Positions 5,365 to 7,292 of a stretch of DNA of 7,292 nucleotides are shown here, one piece after another. This DNA comes from an uncultured Clostridia bacterium (lineage in GTDB: Bacteria; Bacillota; Clostridia; Christensenellales; CAG-917). The DNA lies in assembly GCA_937881285.1 (NCBI GenBank), contig CALGEU010000156.1, positions 1 through 7,292 on the forward strand. The letters run 5' to 3'. A model generated the notes under the pieces. That model made no database searches. It was given only the letters and a program-made list of their open reading frames with translations, and had not been told where the DNA came from. Position numbers and translations under genes: made by a program. Position 1 is the stretch's first letter; each line of letters opens with the position of its first letter.

Positions 5365-6678
5365 TCAGTTTTCTTCGTTGTTTGCTCTCACGAGCAATCT
5401 TATCGGCGTTCCCGTAAAGTCAAAACTCTTTCTCAACGCATTTTCGAGATATCTCTTGTAACTGAAATGCATAATCGTCGGGTCGTTGACTTTGAGAACG
5501 AAAGTCGGCGGAGCAATTCCCACTTGCGTGACGTAGAAAATCTTGAGTTTCTTGCCGAGATAAGACGGCGGCTCGCTTATGCGAATTGCGTCTCCGACCA
5601 CTTCGTTGAGAAGTCCCGTCGGGATACGTTTTCTTGAATTTGCCACGACTTCTTTGCAAAGGGGAAGCAAATTGTCAAGTCTCTTGCCGCTCAATGCCGA
5701 GATATACACCGATTTGAAATAGTCCATATACTTCAAATCTTCTTTGAGTTTCTTTTCAAACTCGTAAATGGTGTGAGTGTTTTTGTCAACCAAGTCCCAC
5801 TTGTTCATCACGACGATAGACGGCTTGCCTTCTTCGTGAACGAAGCCTGCAATTTTAACGTCTTGCTCCGTGAGTCCTTCGGTTGCGTCGCACACGATGA
5901 GCACGACGTCCGCTCTGCGAACGGCAAGAAGCGAACGCATGACCGAGTATCTTTCAAGGTCTTCGTTGACGACTTTTTTCTTGCGCATACCTGCCGTGTC
6001 GATTATGAGATATTTGTCTTCGCCCACGTTGAGTTCGGTGTCGATTGCGTCGCGCGTCGTGCCTGCGATGTCGCTGACGATGCAACGATCATAGCCCAAG
6101 AGTCTGTTGGTTATCGAACTCTTGCCCGCGTTCGGCTTTCCGACGATTGCAATCTTTATGCGGTCGGAATCTTCTTCGACGGGATGTTCGGGAATGACTT
6201 CCATGATTGCGTCCAGAAGGTCTCCGAGTCCCTTGCCCTGCTCTGCGCTGACCGCATGCGGTTCACCGAAACCGAGCGCGTAAAAATCGTACACGTTGCT
6301 CATGTCGTTGTTGTCGATTTTGTTGACAGCAAGAACGACGGGAAGTTTTGATTTTCTCAAAAACGAGCACACGAGATTGTCGTCCGTGGTAAGTCCCGTT
6401 TTGCCGTCCACGACGTACAATATCGCGTTTGCCGTATCGACTGCGATTTCCACTTGCGTGCGGATATGATTCCACATCTGGTCGTCGCTTTTAAGTTCCA
6501 AACCGCCGGTGTCGATGAGCGTGAACGCTCTTCCGCACCACTCGCAATCGGCGTAAACTCTGTCTCTCGTCACGCCGGGAGTGTTTTCGACTATGGATAT
6601 GCGGCTGCCCGCTATTCTGTTGAACAACGTGCTTTTGCCGACGTTAGGTCTTCCTACTATTGCTACCAAAGGTTTCAT
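5365..6678 (-). CDS. der: Ribosome-associated GTPase Der (EngA)
   Basis: Der is an essential GTPase that acts late in assembly of the 50S ribosomal subunit in the cytoplasm. It has two tandem GTPase domains and a C-terminal KH-like RNA-binding domain, all seen here in 437 residues (B. subtilis: 436). Domain 1 has GRPNVGKST (9-17), T37 in TPGVTRDR, DTGG (56-59), NKID (119-122) and SAE (144-146). Domain 2 has GKPNAGKSS (180-188), AGTTRDAIDT (205-214), DTAG (227-230), NKWD (292-295) and SAL (327-329). The KH-like part spans about 345-437, with VNDPTIMHFSYKRYLEN near its end. A TTG at 6690 would add four residues. The ATG at 6678 is preferred because GGTGA stands five bases before it and MKPLVAIVGRP is the usual family start. 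The DUF512 gene lies 84 bases upstream on the same strand, so the two may share a transcript. Confidence 0.98.
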   Translation of the reverse strand: MKPLVAIVGRPNVGKSTLFNRIAGSRISIVENTPGVTRDRVYADCEWCGRAFTLIDTGGLELKSDDQMWNHIRTQVEIAVDTANAILYVVDGKTGLTTDDNLVCSFLRKSKLPVVLAVNKIDNNDMSNVYDFYALGFGEPHAVSAEQGKGLGDLLDAIMEVIPEHPVEEDSDRIKIAIVGKPNAGKSSITNRLLGYDRCIVSDIAGTTRDAIDTELNVGEDKYLIIDTAGMRKKKVVNEDLERYSVMRSLLAVRRADVVLIVCDATEGLTEQDVKIAGFVHEEGKPSIVVMNKWDLVDKNTHTIYEFEKKLKEDLKYMDYFKSVYISALSGKRLDNLLPLCKEVVANSRKRIPTGLLNEVVGDAIRISEPPSYLGKKLKIFYVTQVGIAPPTFVLKVNDPTIMHFSYKRYLENALRKSFDFTGTPIRLLVRANNEEN

Positions 6679-6683
6679 ATTTA

Positions 6684-6688
6684 TCACC
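6684..6688 (-). promoter_or_regulatory. Ribosome binding site deciding the der start
   Basis: GGTGA on the minus strand is five bases before the ATG at 6678. The same bases overlap the alternative TTG (6690) and GTG (6687) starts, which therefore lack an upstream site of their own. Confidence 0.55.
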
Positions 6689-6762
6689 AAATCAATGTTT
6701 TATCTTTCGATTCCGTTGCGCAAAACCGCAGTTTATGCAATTTTGCACACCTACGTTTGTTT

Positions 6763-7292
6763 TCAATATCCGAAATGCTCGGCTATTTTGCTTGCCATGT
6801 CGCTGCCGCTGTGGGATATTACGACGATAGGCGCGCCGAGTGCTTCTTCCACTTCTTTGACGGATTTGTTGTCAAGGAAAGTATCCGTAAATTCACGAAG
6901 CATATTGTCGGGAATGACGAATGCATCCGTCTTCGTTCCCTTAACCTGCTCTATAATGTCGCCTGCCGTGACAAGCCCTGCGACGGTGACTGAAGTGCCG
7001 AAAAAGTTGTTGATTATCGCATGCACTTCGCACTCTATTCCGAGTTTCTTTTCAAGCGTCTTTGCGTACTCTTTAAGAAGCGGCGCAAAGGATACACCCG
7101 TTATAAAGTCCACCTTTTTTCCGATATTCATATCGTCGAGTTCGTCAAGCCCGAACTCGAAATTGTCCTTGAAATCGGCAAGCAAACCGACGCCGTTTTC
7201 AATCTGGTCGAACGCGCCGTAATACGAACTGTCTTTAACGGGCAGATTTGCCTTGACGTAATACTCGTCGCTGCACCAGCAAAAACCGCCGT
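6763..7292 (-). CDS. DUF512 family protein, C-terminal part (truncated by window edge)
   Basis: The frame is open from the right edge to a TGA at 6763-6765 and shows the last 175 residues. Family marks can be seen in order: SDEYYVKANLPV near the start, QIENGVGLLADF about residues 30-41, VDFITG followed by HAIINNFFGTSVTVAGLVTAGD in the middle (HAIINNFFG, then TSVTVAGLVTAGD), and VIPDNMLRE and DTFLDNKSVKEVEE before the end. This is the DUF512 domain, which in Clostridia usually follows a PDZ-like and a radical-SAM-like segment in a protein of about 450 residues; those parts lie outside the window. The molecular function is unknown. The gene commonly stands directly upstream of der, as here, which has been taken as a hint of a link to ribosome assembly or the cell envelope, but this is inference. 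The family call is firm. Confidence 0.9.
   Translation of the reverse strand, partial: GGFCWCSDEYYVKANLPVKDSSYYGAFDQIENGVGLLADFKDNFEFGLDELDDMNIGKKVDFITGVSFAPLLKEYAKTLEKKLGIECEVHAIINNFFGTSVTVAGLVTAGDIIEQVKGTKTDAFVIPDNMLREFTDTFLDNKSVKEVEEALGAPIVVISHSGSDMASKIAEHFGY

Noticed and set aside
5773..6351. Plus-strand open frame of 192 codons opposite der
   Set aside because: It is a shadow of der; the translation is repetitive in V, D, F and H and has no recognisable domain or ribosome binding site.
6717..6749. Inverted repeat TGCGCAAAA / TTTTGCACA between the DUF512 gene and der as a terminator
   Set aside because: It contains a wobble pair, has a 15-base loop and lacks a T tract on the minus strand, so I do not call a terminator there.

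Overview
The window carries a stretch of chromosome from an endospore-forming member of the Bacillota, most likely of the Clostridia. The evidence is a full-length spoIVA (spore-coat morphogenesis ATPase, made only by spore formers), a DUF512 gene directly upstream of der (a pairing typical of Clostridia), AGGAG-type ribosome binding sites and moderate GC content. I cannot name a genus. Both ends of the window cut through genes.

Layout from left to right. (1) The minus-strand start of an ABC exporter subunit (1-341) runs off the left edge. (2) A 276-bp divergent intergenic region (342-617) holds back-to-back consensus sigma-A-type promoters, one for the ABC gene and one for the plus-strand MATE efflux gene. 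It also holds two perfect inverted repeats sharing a TGAAA/TTTCA core and a terminator-like hairpin. (3) The MATE transporter (618-2027) is the only plus-strand gene, and it ends at a 21-bp perfect hairpin (2084-2132) that should stop transcription from both sides. (4) spoIVA (2199-3677, minus) has a strong ribosome binding site and a good sigma-E-like promoter. (5) A 291-bp gap (3678-3968) contains that promoter, a weak structured element and the terminator of the next gene. (6) An aspartate aminotransferase of the MocR/AspT class (3969-5234, minus). (7) der/engA, a double GTPase for 50S ribosome assembly (5365-6678, minus). (8) The C-terminal part of a DUF512 protein (6763 to the right edge, minus).

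The genes form two functional groups. On the left are two exporters of different energy classes (ABC, ATP-driven; MATE, ion-driven) facing away from a shared control region, which suggests a drug or toxin efflux locus. On the right is a housekeeping and sporulation neighbourhood. In many Clostridia the order here is DUF512-der-plsY-gpsA-spoIVA; in this window the plsY-gpsA position is occupied by an aminotransferase.

I found no tRNA, rRNA, CRISPR array, insertion sequence, phage gene or toxin-antitoxin pair, and no convincing new multi-gene system. The points most worth a second look are the paired dyads in the divergent efflux promoter region, the predicted sigma-E promoter of spoIVA, and the aminotransferase in place of plsY-gpsA.
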